From NCBI GenBank assembly GCA_946628065.1, contig CAMOWC010000009.1, positions 1-56,120 on the forward strand: a DNA stretch of 56,120 nt. Reading direction: 5' to 3'. Positions 36,293 through 45,007 of this stretch are shown here, one piece after another (the stretch's first letter is position 1; every line of letters begins with the position of its first letter). A model generated the notes under the pieces. The model ran no database searches and had not been told where the DNA came from. It saw only the letters and a program-made list of their open reading frames with translations. Both the position numbers and the translations under genes were made by a program. The DNA comes from an uncultured Clostridiaceae bacterium. Its GTDB lineage: Bacteria > Bacillota > Clostridia > TANB77 > CAG-508.

Positions 36293-36636
36293 ATTTTGCA
36301 CCTCTTTTGCTAATCTTTTTTTAAATAGCACAAACAGTTGGTAAGATAAATATACCAACTGTTATGCCACTCTTTTCTTTGTTTTCTTTTGTAAATTTTT
36401 TCTTTTCTCTTAAGTGACTTAATTTTTTTCTTTTGTTTTTTCTTCTTTCATTTGTGTTTTTACATTTTCTTTTGTAGGTTTATAATTTTACTTTCGTAAA
36501 TTATACTAATTTTGTCCTTCGTAAATTTTATCTTTTGTGTTTTTGTTTTCTTTTGTTCCTTTAATTCTTTTGTATTTAAAGGCTTTGTCTTTTGTGTTTT
36601 TGTTTTCTTTTGTAAGCTATATAAACTTATAAAAAG
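36293..36636 (-). other. 344-bp A-rich leader between mraZ and rsmH with direct repeats
   Basis: No gene is seen. On the mRNA strand it is almost free of U and G in long stretches (ACAAAAGAAAACAAAAACAC type). It holds two identical 26-nt copies at 36531-36556 and 36588-36613. A hairpin (36333-36343 with 36353-36363, AACAGTTGGTA type) lies near the rsmH end. The stretch would be an unusually unstructured internal untranslated region in an operon that is normally tightly packed. Confidence 0.6.
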
Positions 36637-37068
36637 TTATATACCAAGCATAGTCATGTTTTCCGCAATTTCATCAACATTAATGTTTTCGTCACTACTA
36701 TATTTGCTCCATTTTTCTTTACTCCAAATTTCTATTCTAGTATTGACTCCAATTATTACAACGTCCTTTTCTAGATTTGCAAAATCTCTTAAATTGCTTG
36801 TTATCAAAAATCTTCCCTGTTTGTCTATCTCACATTCAATCGCTCCTGATAAGAAGAACCTGGTAAAGTCTCTGGCATTTTTGCTACTAAGTGGGAGTGA
36901 TTTTAACTTTTCTTCAAAGGCAGTCCATTCTGTTTGTGAATACGCAAATAAGCAACCATCTAAGCCCTTAGTTACAACGAATTTGTCTCCAATTTCGTCT
37001 CTAAGTTTTGCTGGCATTATTAAACGGCCTTTAGTATCTACTGAATGCTCGTATTCACCAATAAACAA
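36637..37068 (-). CDS. mraZ: MraZ transcriptional regulator
   Basis: MraZ controls the dcw cluster. The start is TTG at 37068, giving [20 protein letters not shown] with GGGAGG 8 nt upstream. A GTG at 37077 would overlap that ribosome site. At 143 residues it has the family length. Two SpoVT/AbrB-like repeats are visible: the first around [17 protein letters not shown] and the second around [15 protein letters not shown]. Three operator-like boxes lie in its own leader. Confidence 0.95.
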   Translation of the reverse strand: MFIGEYEHSVDTKGRLIMPAKLRDEIGDKFVVTKGLDGCLFAYSQTEWTAFEEKLKSLPLSSKNARDFTRFFLSGAIECEIDKQGRFLITSNLRDFANLEKDVVIIGVNTRIEIWSKEKWSKYSSDENINVDEIAENMTMLGI

Positions 37069-37094
37069 CCTTTTCACCTCCCGTGTAACTTTCT

Positions 37095-37122
37095 ACCACT
37101 TTTCACCACTTCTTACCACTTT
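37095..37122 (-). promoter_or_regulatory. MraZ operator: three direct repeats, 10-bp spacing
   Basis: On the minus strand AAAGTGGT, AAGTGGT and AAAGTGGT recur every 10 bp, just below the mraZ -10 box. Tandem AAAGTG-type boxes with about one-turn spacing in front of mraZ are the known MraZ binding pattern in low-GC bacteria, so autoregulation is likely. Confidence 0.82.
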
Positions 37123-37129
37123 CGATTAA

Positions 37130-37158
37130 ATTTTAATATATAAATTTTTATTTTGCAA
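37130..37158 (-). promoter_or_regulatory. Promoter of mraZ
   Basis: Minus-strand TTGCAA (37158-37153), 17-bp spacer, TAAAAT (37135-37130). The MraZ boxes overlap the likely transcription start. Confidence 0.6.
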
Positions 37159-37206
37159 TAGTTTTTTAAAAAAAAATATATTTTTTTATTTTTTATTTTA
37201 CAAAAG

Positions 37207-37235
37207 CAAAGACGGTTCTCACTGAACCGTCTTTG
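37207..37235 (-). terminator. Terminator after the TPM gene
   Basis: CAAAGACGGTTC pairs with GAACCGTCTTTG around TCACT, then TTTTGC-type run on the minus strand. It shares the GACGGTTCTC word with the repeat between rpsG and fusA. Confidence 0.85.
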
Positions 37236-37329
37236 TTTTATCATTACCGCAGGAAGATAATGATACTAATGTTATAATTTGTTTCGCTTGCAATCGATTA
37301 ATATTCATTTCATTAAAATATTTTTCAGC

Positions 37330-38095
37330 TTAAAATCCGTGACTGCCTCCGCTTCCAGAGAAGCCTCCGCCACCGCCTCCGGCCTCCTCCGCCAGATGAA
37401 CCTCCAGAAGAACTGCTTACAGGGGAGTATACTTTGTGTTCTCCTGTTAAAGCAACTTTAATAGGTGTATGTTCAAATGAAACCTCACATTCGTCTGTCA
37501 ATTCATTAGCAGATGCTTTCTTATTTTTACAAGCTTTTATATATACTCCGTAAGTTATCAGAAGTGATAGCATCACAGCTACAAAGGCATTGCATATGTA
37601 TTTCATTGATTCAGCAATTTTACCACCATTTAATAATGTGTTCATTTGTGTAAAAGCTTCTTTTGCACATTCATAATAGTTTCCGTTGCTAGCATACTTA
37701 TATACGTTATCTGTTATCATATCGCATTTACCACTGGTTATAATTTTGTCCAGCCCTCCAGTCGCACAAGCACATATTTGCCTTGAATTCATATCAATAT
37801 AAAATGCTACTCCACTTTCGTTTCCCAATATTTTGTAATAATAGTTTTGTATGTATTTTAATGGCTTTACACTTCCTGTACTGGTATTGGTAGTTTTAAA
37901 AACTACATTTCCAAATTCTGTTAAACCTATCATTTGGGCTTTAAGTTCTATTTCTTCATTATATGGTAGTAAATCTGCATCATCTTCTATTATAATTTTA
38001 TAACCTGTATTTGATGCTTTACTATTTGTAGGGAGTATAAGTAGCAATAATATTATTAACAAAATAAAAGAATAAATCTTTTTAAGCATTTTCAT
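37330..38095 (-). CDS. TPM-domain membrane protein with Gly-rich tail, with one CGG recoding site
   Basis: An N-terminal signal or membrane helix is followed by a TPM-like domain (DDADLLPYNEEIELKAQM, FYIDMNSRQICACATGG), a second helix (VAVMLSLLITYGVYI) and a tail. Plain reading ends the tail as an odd Arg-rich GRRRWRRLLWKRRQSRILS. Omitting the C of CGG at 37381 gives a run of nine glycines and then FSGSGGSHGF, the usual Gly-rich ending of TPM proteins, with stop at 37330 and 254 residues. It overlaps the 3' end of the zinc-ribbon gene by 14 nt, so the two are coupled. The role is unknown; TPM proteins are often paired with membrane quality-control genes. Confidence 0.82.
37378..37381 (-). other. 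CGGA recoding site 6 (TPM gene)
   Basis: GGC then C-GGA. Omitting C37381 turns an Arg/Trp-rich tail into the family Gly-rich tail. Confidence 0.82.
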
Positions 38096-39740
38096 CGCCT
38101 CCTCTTTTTTCGAGTCCAGGAAGCTTCCTTGATGTAAGAATATTATATTTATTTACAGTATTCTTAAAAGATATAATTGATAATGCTATTGATGCAAATG
38201 ATGTTACATAATAATATATATCAGACGCGGGTCTTATACAAAATAAAGCAGCTGTAAGCATTAGTCCTATAATTGGTTTATATATGCTAGTATCTTTCTC
38301 CGGATGTTTTGTTTTTCTTATAATCATCCATGTAATTGCTGATATTAATGCTATAATTCCTACTCCTAATAATATTAAATTTGCCGATGTTGGAAAAATA
38401 GCTGTAAAAATAGAAAACGCTACTATTCCGACTTCTAGCATTATTGGAAGAAATATAAACATTAAGATGATAATTACTAATTGTCCCGTTCTACTAATTG
38501 TCTTTGTTTTATTTTTCTTATCTGTCTTTTCTTTTTCATCTAATGAACTTTGTTGTTCATCGTTGGCTGTTGCTTTTTCAATGGCAATCTTGTGCTGTAA
38601 GCCTTTATCATCTGCTTCGTTTTCTCTTATTGTTATCTTTTTGTTTTGGTGAATAAGCAGACATAAACTTACAATATTAAACAATATTGAAATTATCATC
38701 ATTGTTGGCATATTAAATGTAAACAAAAAATTTAGTAATACAAAAATAGGTATTGCTAATACTAATGCTACTAAAGCGAGCTTTTTAAAGTCAATTGGAA
38801 TGTCTGCTGCAATTTTCCCTGTTTGTCCGTTTATAACAGCATAACTGATTCTATCTCCCGTTCTATTTTTTGTTGCTAAATAGTACACTGGAAATAAAGC
38901 TAATTCTGTATTGGCTTCTTCCATCTTTACACCTGGTTTTGCACCATATTTTGAATATACCTTATCCTTGCCTAATTTATTTGAAATGTGATTCTCTGCA
39001 ACTTGTTCGCAATCTTCACTATATACATTCTTATCTAAATCTTCATTATCGGCATAAAATCCGCTAAGATAAGCAGGCGAAAAGATTTTCTTTTTGCTAA
39101 CACTATATGGAGCTATTGTTTCACTTAGTCTGTCCCAAAAGCTAGACGTTGCGTCATGTGTTATTCCCTGAACCTTTGCTTTAACATGAGTTGATAACGA
39201 ATAATCATCATAGTATACATAGTCCCCTGATCTATGACTATATTTTTTCCCTGAAGTATTTACCTCTCCATTTCTTTCAAATGTATATATCCAATATGGC
39301 ATATATATTCCTCTAATTTTGTTTACTTCTTGAGTATCTATCATGCTTTTGGGTGCAAGTAGAGCTTTCTTTATTCTTTTTACATAAATTTGTTCACATT
39401 CTTCTTTTGTAATTAAAAATGGAATAATGTAGTCAGGCTTTCTCTTTATTACTACTTTTCTATCAAGCATTGTTCCTACTCTACAAAAACTGCAAAATGT
39501 TGTAATGGTTTCATCGGTTGTTATGAGTTCTGCTCCGCAATGAGAACACTTATATGCAACCGCTTCATAACTGCCTTTAGCTAGCTCTGCATTTTCTTTT
39601 GCTTGGTCCAATTTCATGTTTTCTACATCTTCTGGATCATATTTGTTCCTACAACTTAAGCATAATAATTGTTGTGATTTAGGGTCAAAAGTCAAACCTG
39701 CTCCACACGCAGGGCATTTGTACATATCATATCCCTCCAT
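38082..39740 (-). CDS. Zinc-ribbon membrane protein
   Basis: The 552-residue protein has two N-terminal Cys4 ribbons (CPACGAG...CLSC and CSHCGAE...CSFC), a middle soluble domain (PDYIIPFLITKEECEQIYVK, YMPYWIYTFERNGEV) and then about eight membrane helices from residue 320. A charged cytosolic linker lies near 385-415. The family occurs in Firmicutes beside TPM-domain genes, as here. Its function is unknown to me. The start is ATG, with no unusual codons. Confidence 0.75.
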   Translation of the reverse strand: MEGYDMYKCPACGAGLTFDPKSQQLLCLSCRNKYDPEDVENMKLDQAKENAELAKGSYEAVAYKCSHCGAELITTDETITTFCSFCRVGTMLDRKVVIKRKPDYIIPFLITKEECEQIYVKRIKKALLAPKSMIDTQEVNKIRGIYMPYWIYTFERNGEVNTSGKKYSHRSGDYVYYDDYSLSTHVKAKVQGITHDATSSFWDRLSETIAPYSVSKKKIFSPAYLSGFYADNEDLDKNVYSEDCEQVAENHISNKLGKDKVYSKYGAKPGVKMEEANTELALFPVYYLATKNRTGDRISYAVINGQTGKIAADIPIDFKKLALVALVLAIPIFVLLNFLFTFNMPTMMIISILFNIVSLCLLIHQNKKITIRENEADDKGLQHKIAIEKATANDEQQSSLDEKEKTDKKNKTKTISRTGQLVIIILMFIFLPIMLEVGIVAFSIFTAIFPTSANLILLGVGIIALISAITWMIIRKTKHPEKDTSIYKPIIGLMLTAALFCIRPASDIYYYVTSFASIALSIISFKNTVNKYNILTSRKLPGLEKRGGDENA

Positions 39741-39831
39741 CTTTTGTTTTATTTATTTTATATTATATTATATATAAGGTAATAAATTGTCAAGATTACA
39801 TACTGCCTGATTCTTGTTCTAAAATTAACAA

Positions 39832-39928
39832 AAAGTAAGGCAAATCCGTCTCCTTTGCCTCACTTTAGAATATTTATCAATTGTTACCGTGACACCTGTC
39901 CCCAAAGGGGGGATTTTCCCCCTTTGGG
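39832..39928. repeat. Two adjacent hairpins of the GGGAC repeat family
   Basis: The first (about 39832-39866) pairs AAAGTAAGGCAAA with TTTGCCTCACTTT with one mismatch. The second (39901-39928) pairs CCCAAAGGGGG with CCCCCTTTGGG and is flanked by CTGTCCCC and ACGTCCCC. The second matches one half of the 57-bp inverted repeat at 44886. They lie just behind the M15-like gene and may end its transcript. Confidence 0.75.
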
Positions 39929-39942
39929 AAACGTCCCCAAAT

Positions 39943-40623
39943 TCAGTCCACCGTGGTGGATGTTCTGCCTGTTCCTACTACATTTTCTTGTAATGAGCGC
40001 CAAGTGTTACAGCCAACTATACCATCTGTAGCTAAACCTCTGCTTCTTTGGTATGCGGCTACTGCATCTTTAGTACGCACTCCAAAAATCCCATCTAGTC
40101 CTCCTGTTCCATAGCCTAACGTATTTAAGTCGTCTTGTGCAATTAACACATAAGTACTTACTGACCCTTGTTTTATTTGTGGATATCCTGCCGTTCCACA
40201 AGCAGGCTTCCCAAAACGTTTATCAAAATGTACCCATGTTGGTGTAAGCGCTGCTGGTTCTACATAACTCCATATGCCTGATGATATTGCACTATTTCTG
40301 AGAGCATTTCTATCTTCTGGGCTTAAGCGTTGCCCTACGTCAAAAGCTACTCCAGCATAATGTTGTGATTGAGATCCGTGTCCACCTTCCCAAGGTCTTT
40401 TAAATGCAAAGCCAAGAGGTATTGGCCTTCCCCAAATATATCTCTGCGCATTCCAACTTTGCATTGCCCTTTTTGTACTCCATAATGTAGGCGATCTGCT
40501 TGATCCTCTAAACTCTCCTACTCTTAAAGTTCCATTTGTGTTATATGGCATTGGTTGTGATTCATCTCTGTAATATGTTTCCATCCTGTTTGTATCATTA
40601 TTAAATATAATTATTTTGGCCAA
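39943..40623 (-). CDS. M15-like peptidase/peptidoglycan-binding protein
   Basis: The start is TTG at 40623 (MAKIIIFNNDTNRMETYYRD) because AAAGGAGG stands 8 nt upstream; a longer reading to 40725 overlaps the sortase gene. The middle has SQHYAGVAFDVG and WVHFD, the His/Asp/His pattern of D-Ala-D-Ala carboxypeptidase-type (M15) zinc enzymes. The C-terminal region (LIAQDDLNTLGYGTGGLDGIF...AVAAYQRSRGLATDGIVG) is a PG_binding_1 repeat. Length is 226 residues. No signal peptide is seen, so export is unclear; a lysis-type or spore role is possible. Confidence 0.78.
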   Translation of the reverse strand: MAKIIIFNNDTNRMETYYRDESQPMPYNTNGTLRVGEFRGSSRSPTLWSTKRAMQSWNAQRYIWGRPIPLGFAFKRPWEGGHGSQSQHYAGVAFDVGQRLSPEDRNALRNSAISSGIWSYVEPAALTPTWVHFDKRFGKPACGTAGYPQIKQGSVSTYVLIAQDDLNTLGYGTGGLDGIFGVRTKDAVAAYQRSRGLATDGIVGCNTWRSLQENVVGTGRTSTTVD

Positions 40624-40627
40624 TAAA

Positions 40628-40665
40628 AAAACCTCCTTTATATTAAATAATATGAAAGAGGTTTT
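40628..40665 (-). promoter_or_regulatory. Terminator-like hairpin that covers the ribosome site of the M15-like gene
   Basis: On the minus strand AAAACCTC pairs with GAGGTTTT, with an inner ATATTA/TAATAT stem, and the T-run TTTTTTT follows. The GAGG of the 3' arm is the ribosome-binding site. One structure could both end the sortase transcript and hide the start of the next gene. Confidence 0.65.
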
Positions 40666-40678
40666 AAATATGTTTCTA

Positions 40679-41446
40679 TTATTTTTGTTCGGTGAATTTT
40701 GCAATAACTCGCTGGCTTCCATCATTATTGCATGTAATTAGAGTTACTTCTTTTTTCCCATTTGTATTCTGGTCTAAACAAGAGAAGTCTGTTGGGTCAA
40801 CAGAATATTTATCATACAATACATATGTAATTGTTTTTCCATAATTATCTGTTAGTTGCATTGTATCACCTATCTCCAATGTTGGAACTTTGCTAAAAAA
40901 CTTTCGGTTTCTATAATTGTGTCCAACTATGCATAGGTTACCTACTTGATTTGGTTCGGGTCCTTTCTCGTAACCATCAAACTTCGTAGGATTTATCTTT
41001 AAAAGTTCGTCTGTTGTTCTTGATAAAATTGCACATTCTACATCTATCTTAGCTATTGTAATAGTAGCAATAACTGTGTATGGTTCACCTTTACTATCAT
41101 AATATACTTCTTGATTTATTTTTGTATTTTCGTCATTTATTTCTACAGGTTCTCGCACTTCAACAATTTCTTCAGTCTCATCTACAGTTTGTTCTAGCAC
41201 AAATGTCCATACATTATATTCTTCTTCGTCAATCACAGCTAATGTTTCTTGTGCCTCTGTAACAGTTTCTAGCATAAGCTTTCCAACTTCTTCGCTCTTG
41301 TTCCTGTCATATTCTGCATAAATATAAAATGAGCATAAAAGGCATAACAAAAAAACAGAAAGAAAGAATTCAAATTTGTAGAAAACTTTTTTTCTTTTAA
41401 GCTCTGGCGTTACATATATTTTTTGAGTAACTAGAATTTGGTTCAA
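40679..41446 (-). CDS. Sortase
   Basis: The 255-residue protein has an N-terminal membrane helix (FFLSVFLLCLLCSFYIY) and a C-terminal sortase barrel. The catalytic residues are His in CIVGHNYRN, Cys in VTLITCNNDG and Arg in SQRVIAKF. It transfers surface proteins to peptidoglycan or builds pili. The TLxTC form and length suggest a class D or related housekeeping-type enzyme. No LPxTG protein is in the window. Confidence 0.9.
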   Translation of the reverse strand: MNQILVTQKIYVTPELKRKKVFYKFEFFLSVFLLCLLCSFYIYAEYDRNKSEEVGKLMLETVTEAQETLAVIDEEEYNVWTFVLEQTVDETEEIVEVREPVEINDENTKINQEVYYDSKGEPYTVIATITIAKIDVECAILSRTTDELLKINPTKFDGYEKGPEPNQVGNLCIVGHNYRNRKFFSKVPTLEIGDTMQLTDNYGKTITYVLYDKYSVDPTDFSCLDQNTNGKKEVTLITCNNDGSQRVIAKFTEQK

Positions 41447-41522
41447 CCCTATGCTCTCCTTTATATAATATATATGATATTATACCATTTATATCTGTAT
41501 TTGAAAAGTGTTTTTTTATATT

Positions 41523-42377
41523 TTATTTTAATAAATTTGAAAGTTGTGCAAACTCCTCTATTGTTACCTTTTCAGCTCTTATTTTTTCGTCAAGGCCCAT
41601 TTTCTCCAAAGCTTCCTTTATTTTTTCCTTTTTTATTGATTTGCTATTGGATAAAGAATTCATTAGTGTCTTTCTTTTTTGCATAAATGCACACTTTATT
41701 AGTTCAAAAAAAACATCTTCGTCCTCTACATTTACTCTAGGCTTTTCTAGTATTTTTAATTGAATAACTGCAGAATCTACCTCAGGTATTGGCATAAAGT
41801 TCTCTTTTGGGACATTCAAGATTATATCTGGTACTGAATAATAATTTATTGTATATGTTATAGCTCCTGTAAAATCATTTCCCGGCTCTGCTGCTAATCT
41901 TTGGGCCACCTCTTTTTGTACCATTACAGTAATACTGGTAATATCTAGCTTCTCCTCTAACAGTTTCATGATTATTGGAGTTGTTATATAATATGGAAGG
42001 TTTGCTACAACCTTTGCATTTAATAATCCATTTTGTATTTTTCTATCTGCTATTATTTTTTTTAGGTCTGTTTTTAATATGTCATTATGTATAATTTCGA
42101 AATTTGTATATTCACTAAATCTCTCTGTTAGAATTTTTACCATGTTTTGATCTAATTCAATGCATACTACTCTTCCTGCCTTTTTTAATAGTTCTTCAGT
42201 AAGGGAACCAATTCCTGGTCCGATTTCTATAATTAAGTCATTATCATTTACTTCAGAATTTGAAACTATTTGCTTTATTACGTTTTCATTAATTAAAAAA
42301 TTTTGTCCTAATTTTTTATTAGCATAAAGATGATTATCTTTTAAAATTTGTTTTGTTTTATTTTCTAAAGATTCCAT
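41523..42377 (-). CDS. rsmA: RsmA/KsgA, 16S rRNA dimethyladenosine transferase
   Basis: RsmA dimethylates A1518 and A1519 of 16S rRNA. KLGQNFLINENVIKQIV, IEIGPGIGSLTEELL (SAM site), NLPYYITTPIIMKLL (catalytic NLPY) and the C-terminal helical domain are all present. Length is 284 residues. The start is ATG after GAGGAAAGAGT. Confidence 0.97.
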   Translation of the reverse strand: MESLENKTKQILKDNHLYANKKLGQNFLINENVIKQIVSNSEVNDNDLIIEIGPGIGSLTEELLKKAGRVVCIELDQNMVKILTERFSEYTNFEIIHNDILKTDLKKIIADRKIQNGLLNAKVVANLPYYITTPIIMKLLEEKLDITSITVMVQKEVAQRLAAEPGNDFTGAITYTINYYSVPDIILNVPKENFMPIPEVDSAVIQLKILEKPRVNVEDEDVFFELIKCAFMQKRKTLMNSLSNSKSIKKEKIKEALEKMGLDEKIRAEKVTIEEFAQLSNLLK

Positions 42378-42560
42378 ACTCTTTCCTCTCAGTAATTCAT
42401 TATATTTTCTTTAACATCTTTTGTCAATATTGGTAAATCGCAATTACTGCTGACTCACCTCGTTTCTGTAATTGTAAATTTTACGTAAAAATATTGATTT
42501 TTACTTCTCAATTTAGTAAAATTGCTTTGATTATAATATTACAAAGGAAATGGTGAAAAA

Positions 42561-44879
42561 ATGCAAAAAGGAATAAGTAAGAAAACAAATAAATTAGCCA
42601 AGAATCCGCCAGCTAACGTTAGCAAGCCGAATACTAAATCATCTAAAAATGCAGAAGATTCTGCTATAAAAAAATTACGTTCTCGAAAACTTATAACCGT
42701 AATGTTTTTTGCTTTTTTGCTACTTTTACTCCTTGTTATTCGACTGTTTTGGATTGAAATAGTTCAGGGCGCCGAATACAAAGAAATTGCATATAATCAA
42801 CAAACTATAAATAGAATAATTAGCCCTAAACGAGGTACTATATATGACTCTACTGGAATGGCTTTGGCAGTTAGCTCTAGAGTTGATACTGTTACAATAA
42901 ATCCTGGCAAAGTAAGATATTCTAGTAATAAAAAAGTGGAATCAGAATTATTAGCAAAAAAACTTGCCGAAATATTTGAATTGGAATATGACTCAGTTTT
43001 AGAAAAAGTAAATAGTACTTCTTCAGTTGAAACAATTGCAAAAAAAGTTGAGCAAGATAAGATTACTAAATTAAAAGAATGGATGAACGAAAGTAAAATT
43101 ACAGCTGGAATAAATATTGATGAAGATTATAAAAGGTATTACCCGTACAACAACTTTGCTTCAAGTATTTTAGGTTTCTGCGGTACAGATAATCAGGGGC
43201 TTTGGGGACTTGAGAACTCTCTTGACGAAACACTAACTGGAACACCTGGTAAAATAATGACATCAGCCAATGTCGCTGGCCAAGAAATTCCAGATGAAAA
43301 TAGGCAGTACATTGCTGCACAGAATGGAAACGATGTAATTCTTAGTATAGATTATAAAATCCAATCCATTGCTGAAAAATACTTAAAACAAGCAGTCATA
43401 GAAAACGGGTGTGAAAATGGTGGTAATGTTATAATAATGAATCCTGAAACTGGTGACATATATGCCATGGCTAATTATCCAGATTATGATTTGAATTCTC
43501 CTTATACACCTAATGAAAAACTTTCTAAAACTTGGGAAGAACTATCTTCAGAAGAAAAAACAAATTCTCTTTACGAGATGTGGAGAAATAAAGCTGCTAG
43601 TGCCACATATGAGCCAGGGTCAACATTTAAGCTAATTACCGCTTCAATTGCGCTAGAAGAAGGCATAGTCGAACCTGATTATCCAAAAGATTTTGTATGT
43701 AATGGGCATTATACTGTAGATGGAGTTGACGTTAGTTGTTGGAATCAGATAAATCCGCATGGTAAAACGAATCTAAGAGAAGCATTAGAAGGATCATGTA
43801 ACCCTGCTTTTATACAGTTAGGCTTAAAAATTGGTGTTCCAAGATTTTATCGTTACATGCGTGCATTTGGATTATTTGAAAGTACACATTCAGGATTATA
43901 TGGCGAGTCAAATAGTATAATGCATGATGAAAATAGAATTTTAAAAATTGAACTTGCAACAATGGCATTTGGGCAACGTTTTACAATTACTCCTCTACAA
44001 TTAATTACAGCTGTGTCTGCCATAGTAAATGATGGTGTTTTAATGCAACCTAGAGTAGTAAAACAAACAGTTAATACAGATACTGGAGTTGTTACAAATA
44101 TAGACCCTGTAAAAGTTAGACAGGTTATCTCAAAAGAAACTTCTGAAGAAATGTGTGATATGTTACGTTCTGTAGTTGTTGACGGAACTGGTGGAAATGC
44201 AGATGTAAAGGGATTTTCAATTGGTGGTAAAAGTGGCACATCAGAACCAAAATATACCTCAAAAGCAGATGGATATGTTGCTTCATTTATAGGAGTTGCA
44301 CCTACAACAGATGTTAAAGTGGTTGTTTTAGTAACGCTATATAAGCCTACAGGAAGGCAACACCAGGGTGGAGAAATAGCAGCACCTGTTGTAAATCAAA
44401 TATTTACTGATATATTGCCTTATCTTGGAATATCTTCTTCTAATAATAATACAAGCATAGCTCCTAGCACTTCTACTAGAACAGAAATTCTTTTATCTGA
44501 TGTTAGAAATAAAACTTTTGCTGAAGCAGAGAAAACATTAAAAAATGCCGGGTTCAAAGTTGTTTCAAGTATTGCATCTGACAAGGAGTCAACTCTCGTT
44601 TCAGACCAAGTTCCAAAGCCAGGTGTCAAATTAATTAAAAATTCAACTATATATCTATATACGCAAGATGACACTGTTCGAGTTTCTGTATCTGTCCCAG
44701 ATTTAAGAGGAATGTCTGCTGATCAAGCAATTAATTCTGTTAGATCTAAAGATTTAAACATAATACTTGATGGCTCTGGAAATTCTGTAATTAGTCAAGA
44801 TTATGTATATGGAACACAAGTTGAAAAAGGAACTGTTATTACTGTTACAATGAAAGATGAACTAAAAGAGGCTAGATAA
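42561..44879 (+). CDS. spoVD: SpoVD-type transpeptidase with two PASTA domains
   Basis: A class B PBP of 772 residues on the plus strand, closely similar in layout to the PBP at 32771. A disordered Lys-rich N-terminus is followed by one membrane helix, then YEPGSTFKLITAS (SxxK), GSCNPAF (SxN) and IGGKSGTSEPK (KSGT). Two PASTA domains close it (DVRNKTFAEAEKTLKNAG and VPDLRGMSADQAINSVR). One of the pair probably serves division and the other sporulation. The two-PASTA form away from the dcw cluster could be either, so the symbol is tentative. TATAAT at 42532 is a possible -10 box. Confidence 0.85.
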   Translation: MQKGISKKTNKLAKNPPANVSKPNTKSSKNAEDSAIKKLRSRKLITVMFFAFLLLLLLVIRLFWIEIVQGAEYKEIAYNQQTINRIISPKRGTIYDSTGMALAVSSRVDTVTINPGKVRYSSNKKVESELLAKKLAEIFELEYDSVLEKVNSTSSVETIAKKVEQDKITKLKEWMNESKITAGINIDEDYKRYYPYNNFASSILGFCGTDNQGLWGLENSLDETLTGTPGKIMTSANVAGQEIPDENRQYIAAQNGNDVILSIDYKIQSIAEKYLKQAVIENGCENGGNVIIMNPETGDIYAMANYPDYDLNSPYTPNEKLSKTWEELSSEEKTNSLYEMWRNKAASATYEPGSTFKLITASIALEEGIVEPDYPKDFVCNGHYTVDGVDVSCWNQINPHGKTNLREALEGSCNPAFIQLGLKIGVPRFYRYMRAFGLFESTHSGLYGESNSIMHDENRILKIELATMAFGQRFTITPLQLITAVSAIVNDGVLMQPRVVKQTVNTDTGVVTNIDPVKVRQVISKETSEEMCDMLRSVVVDGTGGNADVKGFSIGGKSGTSEPKYTSKADGYVASFIGVAPTTDVKVVVLVTLYKPTGRQHQGGEIAAPVVNQIFTDILPYLGISSSNNNTSIAPSTSTRTEILLSDVRNKTFAEAEKTLKNAGFKVVSSIASDKESTLVSDQVPKPGVKLIKNSTIYLYTQDDTVRVSVSVPDLRGMSADQAINSVRSKDLNIILDGSGNSVISQDYVYGTQVEKGTVITVTMKDELKEAR

Positions 44880-44885
44880 GAAAGC

Positions 44886-45007
44886 AAAAAATAATGGGGA
44901 CGTTTCCCAGAAGGGGATTTTCCCCCCTTTGGGGACAGGTTTAATTTAACAAACCTGTCCCCAAAGGGGGGAAAATCCCCTTCTGGGAAACGTCCCCATT
45001 ATTTTTT
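44886..45007. repeat. Perfect 57-bp inverted repeat with 8-nt loop
   Basis: Arms 44886-44942 and 44951-45007 are exact complements around AATTTAAC. Each arm holds GGGGACGTTTCCC, a run of C/G (GGGGATTTTCCCCCC) and GGGGACAGGTTT. It sits between the convergent PBP and trmB genes and contains the trmB stop codon in its right arm. It can end transcription in both directions and is the best-preserved member of the repeat family. Confidence 0.95.

Noticed and set aside
36531-36613. CRISPR-like direct repeats
   Set aside because: There are only two copies, low-complexity T/G text, and no regular spacers or cas genes.
36512-37129. 205-codon plus-strand ORF
   Set aside because: It is the complement of mraZ and of the A-rich leader. 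Its Phe/Cys-rich repeats come from the low-complexity DNA.
39943-40725. Longer start of the M15-like gene at 40725
   Set aside because: It would overlap the sortase gene and lacks a ribosome site. TTG 40623 has AAAGGAGG.
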